A stretch of 64,000 bases of DNA from Ehretia macrophylla (Eukaryota > Streptophyta > Magnoliopsida > Boraginales > Ehretiaceae). The stretch covers positions 55,407,594-55,471,593 of the forward strand of contig CM075780.1 in NCBI GenBank assembly GCA_037974665.1. The letters run 5' to 3'. Below are positions 61,540-64,000 of this stretch, piece after piece. Every line of letters begins with the position of its first letter. Within the stretch, counting starts at the first letter, position 1. Position numbers and translations under genes: made by a program. The notes under the pieces were generated by a model that had not been told where the DNA came from, ran no database searches, and saw nothing but the letters and a program-made list of their open reading frames with translations.

Positions 61540-62621
61540 CATTTCGGGCACTACCTTTCTAGATGTTGGTCGCTGCCACGTCTCACACATCTACCATTCT
61601 TTCTCCAACATTAGGCTTCTACATGCCCTTTCTTGTTACAATGTTTACACACGACATTGCGGGTGGTAGCAGCACTTCCTGAAGAGCCACTGAAGCATTA
61701 GGCTGGAATTGAGTAGCAACTAGTTTAACTTGACTCGTGGCTTGACTTCGGGCTGAGAATGATCTCTGTGGTGCCTGTCAAAGCATTAGTCACTATATTG
61801 GGTTTCCCACGGGTATTCGACTTCCTTTTTTCAACCTGTGTTGCAACTTCAATCATGTCAGCATAAATGGTAAAATGATGTGCAACAAGGAAGTCTTGAA
61901 TTTGAGGCCTTAAACCCCGAACGAAATGCTTAACCCTGTCACCCTCTATTTGAACCAACGCGGGCATATAATGGGAAAGCTTGTTGAATCGGGCTTCATA
62001 TTGAGCAACAGTTAAGCCTCCCTGTCTTATTGTCAAGAATTCTTCTTCCTTCCTTTCTCAGGCCACTGTTGAAATATAATTACCCTTAAAGGATTGCACA
62101 AAGTTAGCCCATGTAGCTGCTGTGTGCCTTTGTTCCGACCCAATCTGTTCCGTGCGCTACCAATTCTTAGCATCACCTTCAAAAAGGAATGCCGCATACG
62201 CTACCTTCATTTCGTCCGTATACCCAAGGGCAGCAAAAATCTTATCTACCTTTGATAGCTAGAACTCTGCTTTCTCCTCATTCGGTTCACCATAGAATTT
62301 AGGAGGGCCATAGCCTAAGAAATCTTTCAAAGTTCTATCCCCGACTCTTCCATCACCGCCCGCAATATTACTACTTACACCATTGTTATTATTGTTTCTC
62401 ATACCACCCGTCGCTTGCTGCTTCATCACTCTACTCATACGGTTTATGGCAGTTGTCATCATGTTAAACATTGCTATACCCGGATTGGTTTGTCCTACTT
62501 TTCTGGTTGCTTGAGCTCCAGAATAATTGCAGGTGTTAGGTCCTGCCATCCCGGGCTTAGCTTGATTGACATTCTCTGCTTCTTAAGTCCCTGTAATCCT
62601 GCGGGTACTTGGTCTAGCCAT
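61540..62621 (-). pseudogene. gag: Chromovirus gag remnant
   Basis: It starts at 62621 with MARPSTRR, like the gag at 23046. A linker follows with a short asparagine run (RNNNNNG, about 62,390) and LKDFLGYGPPKFYGEPNEEKAEF. The Retrotrans_gag core is at about 62,260-61,830, with GLTVAQYEARFNKLSHYMP and KHFVRGLRPQIQDFL. Nucleocapsid cysteines are at about 61,650-61,540. Broken in several places. Confidence 0.82.
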
Positions 62622-62694
62622 TTATATATATATATATATATATATATCGTGAGTGGTGTATATATGTATATATATACATATATACACCACTCAC
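62622..62694. repeat. (TA)n tract and 46-bp perfect palindrome upstream of gag
   Basis: A run of TA units (62622-62647) touches the gag start codon on the minus strand. Then 62649-62694 reads GTGAGTGGTGTATATATG and continues as its own exact reverse complement, giving two 23-base arms with no loop. It could fold as a hairpin in the leader RNA or as a cruciform in DNA. Confidence 0.9.
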
Positions 62695-62936
62695 AATTAT
62701 ATACATGTATGCATTATATAAATAATTAAATGTGGTTCCCCAATGTTCCCTACATGCCTATAATGTGACACATCTAACACCTAGGTACTATTCAAAGAAA
62801 AGTAAATAAAACACATTAAGCTCTTATAAATCACATATAGGCACATAAGTACATTCACCATCACCTAAGACATCTTCTTGTTAAGACTCATTCCCTCATG
62901 CCCTAGTTCCAAACCCAGACTACGTTAACCTAGGCT

Positions 62937-62949
62937 AGCTCTGATACGA
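62937..62949 (-). promoter_or_regulatory. Primer-binding site (tRNA-Met type, one change)
   Basis: The minus strand reads TCGTATCAGAGCT, one base different from the usual TGGTATCAGAGCT. It lies 11 bases from the LTR edge at 62961. Confidence 0.75.
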
Positions 62950-62960
62950 CCTAAATAGGA

Positions 62961-64000
62961 TGTCACGCCCCGACCCCGACCCATCGCTGGTAAAGGCCGG
63001 AGCGTAACGGCATATAATACTAATACCTGTAAAATCATTATTTGCCACCTAACAATTCATATATCATTCACAAATAACTTGCAAAATGGTGCCTAAGTAT
63101 TGGCACAAAAGATTACTTCCACCTGTTTATGTACAAGATCTAGGTTTCCCAAGTAGCATAAGATACAACCTACCATCATCTCCTAGATCCTAAAAGAATA
63201 AGTTCTAAGTTACAACTAACAATCCACAAGTTTAGTATTACATTACAAATCCAAAAGAATATTACACAAAGTTGTTCAACACAAACATAAGATTTAACAT
63301 CAAGGAACATAACATCATCCTCATCATTATGTTCAGCAAGCAAGGTCACAACAAACAGAAATCCGACTCGTCACACAAATTCAGCCTTACCTTTAGCTTG
63401 AGTCGCTAGCACAGGCTTGGCCATACCTGAAAGTATCATAAAAGTGGGTAAGCTAAAGCAACTCATAGCTCAGTGAAGGCAAAAGGGAATGGGGATTTTT
63501 GCAAGGGTTTAGCCTTTGAAACTCGTTTGTAAAAGTGATGTCATGCATATAGATCACAATTAATAGCAAAGAATAAAGACAAGATAATATCACATAACTC
63601 TACTCCCCAAGGACCGTAAGGGATCAAGCGAGAGTAGGGTGTCATAAGTCAAAGGATACAATATCTCGAATTGTTGTTGGAGATGGCCAGTCTCGAATCA
63701 GCTTCCAATATTAACCTAACACACTAAGAGATAAGGGCACTCCGGAGGCAACCCAAACCATAGTAGCCGAGTCCGTCCTGGCAAGCCCAATGCCGGCCAG
63801 GCGGCCCAGAACTTCAACCATGGTGTTCATTTGCATCCCATCTCCCTAAGGAGACACACCAAGCGAGAGAAGGTTTCAAGCATAGTAAACAAGCTCGGAG
63901 GCAACAAAGTAGGTTGCCACCGGTTAGTAATAGAAGTTAAACACGTAGCCACATAATCATGATCTTAATGGAGTTCATATAGCATACAAACATGCATAGG
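62961..64000 (-). repeat. Tekay 5' LTR, first 1.04 kb in window
   Basis: It opens TGTCACGCCCCGACCCCGAC and aligns with 46550-46810 and 55988 onward. The window ends inside it. Confidence 0.9.

Larger units (their letters stand above)
46550..64000 (-). mobile_element. Third Tekay-clade chromovirus, broken, leaving the window
   Basis: The 3' LTR is 46550-46810 plus 55988-58069, split by an Athila element. The polypurine tract is at 58070-58086, pol and gag run from 62621 down to 58100, the primer site is at 62937-62949, and the 5' LTR starts at 62961 and runs past 64000. The LTR opens TGTCACGCCCCGACCCCGAC and closes GTCGGGCTTTACA, so it begins TGTAAAGCCCGAC on the element strand. The two LTRs differ at about 25 of the first 260 sites (about 10 percent), making it older than the Athila inside it. 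Target repeats cannot be tested because the far end is outside. Coding has many breaks. Confidence 0.9.

Overview
This window is plant nuclear DNA, and as far as I can read it is made entirely of LTR retrotransposons nested in one another. I found no host gene, rRNA, tRNA or CRISPR array. The evidence for a plant is: Ty3/gypsy Tekay-type chromoviruses with LTRs of about 2.4-2.5 kb and a 3' chromodomain, an Athila-type element with a TGGCGCC primer site, a Ty1/copia gag of the plant type, and a PF04195-like 'putative gypsy-type transposon' protein. The base composition is AT-rich. Such a stack is typical of gene-poor (peri)heterochromatin; I cannot name the species.

Layout, left half. A plus-strand Athila/Tat-like 3' end (1-1200) and its LTR (from 1201) were hit at 1602/39377 by a minus-strand Ty1/copia element with 5-bp target repeats CAACC. 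Its 3' LTR is 1603-3992. Its internal region, where gag is the only recognisable gene, runs 3993-11095 and carries a solo Tekay LTR at 7113-9659 (repeats TATAT). Its 5' LTR (11096-39371) is split by three further insertions, each with matching target repeats: a non-autonomous, gene-free Tekay derivative (12430-20057, minus, TAGAT), a broken Tekay chromovirus (20342-28715, plus, AGTCC) and another broken Tekay chromovirus (28946-38760, minus, ATCTT).

Right half. The old Athila/Tat-like LTR resumes at 39377. It is followed by a probable Tat-lineage 3' region with an antisense PF04195-like gene remnant (41429-43507, minus) and a plus-strand LTR (about 43785-44340). A poorly defined copia-like LTR stretch follows, to 46549. 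From 46550 past the window end lies a third Tekay chromovirus (minus). Its 3' LTR is split by a whole-length but broken Athila element (46811-55987). Its pol and gag run 62621 down to 58100, and its 5' LTR starts at 62961 and leaves the window.

All coding regions in these elements are fossils with several breaks each. LTR-pair divergence (rough hand counts, about 2 to 10 percent) suggests insertion over the last few million years.

The observation I would follow first is a 33-36 codon open reading frame just downstream of the TATA box in all five LTRs of one Tekay family. Its core reads DYGYVPPEE...VPYVDESYVPES and changes mostly at silent positions. Other notable points: a gag-only copia element, a non-autonomous/autonomous Tekay pair sharing a TTATGTGA-repeat leader, two Tekay LTRs forming a 2.4-kb inverted repeat, mosaic divergence between the copia LTRs suggesting gene conversion, and a copia insertion into the middle of a palindrome.
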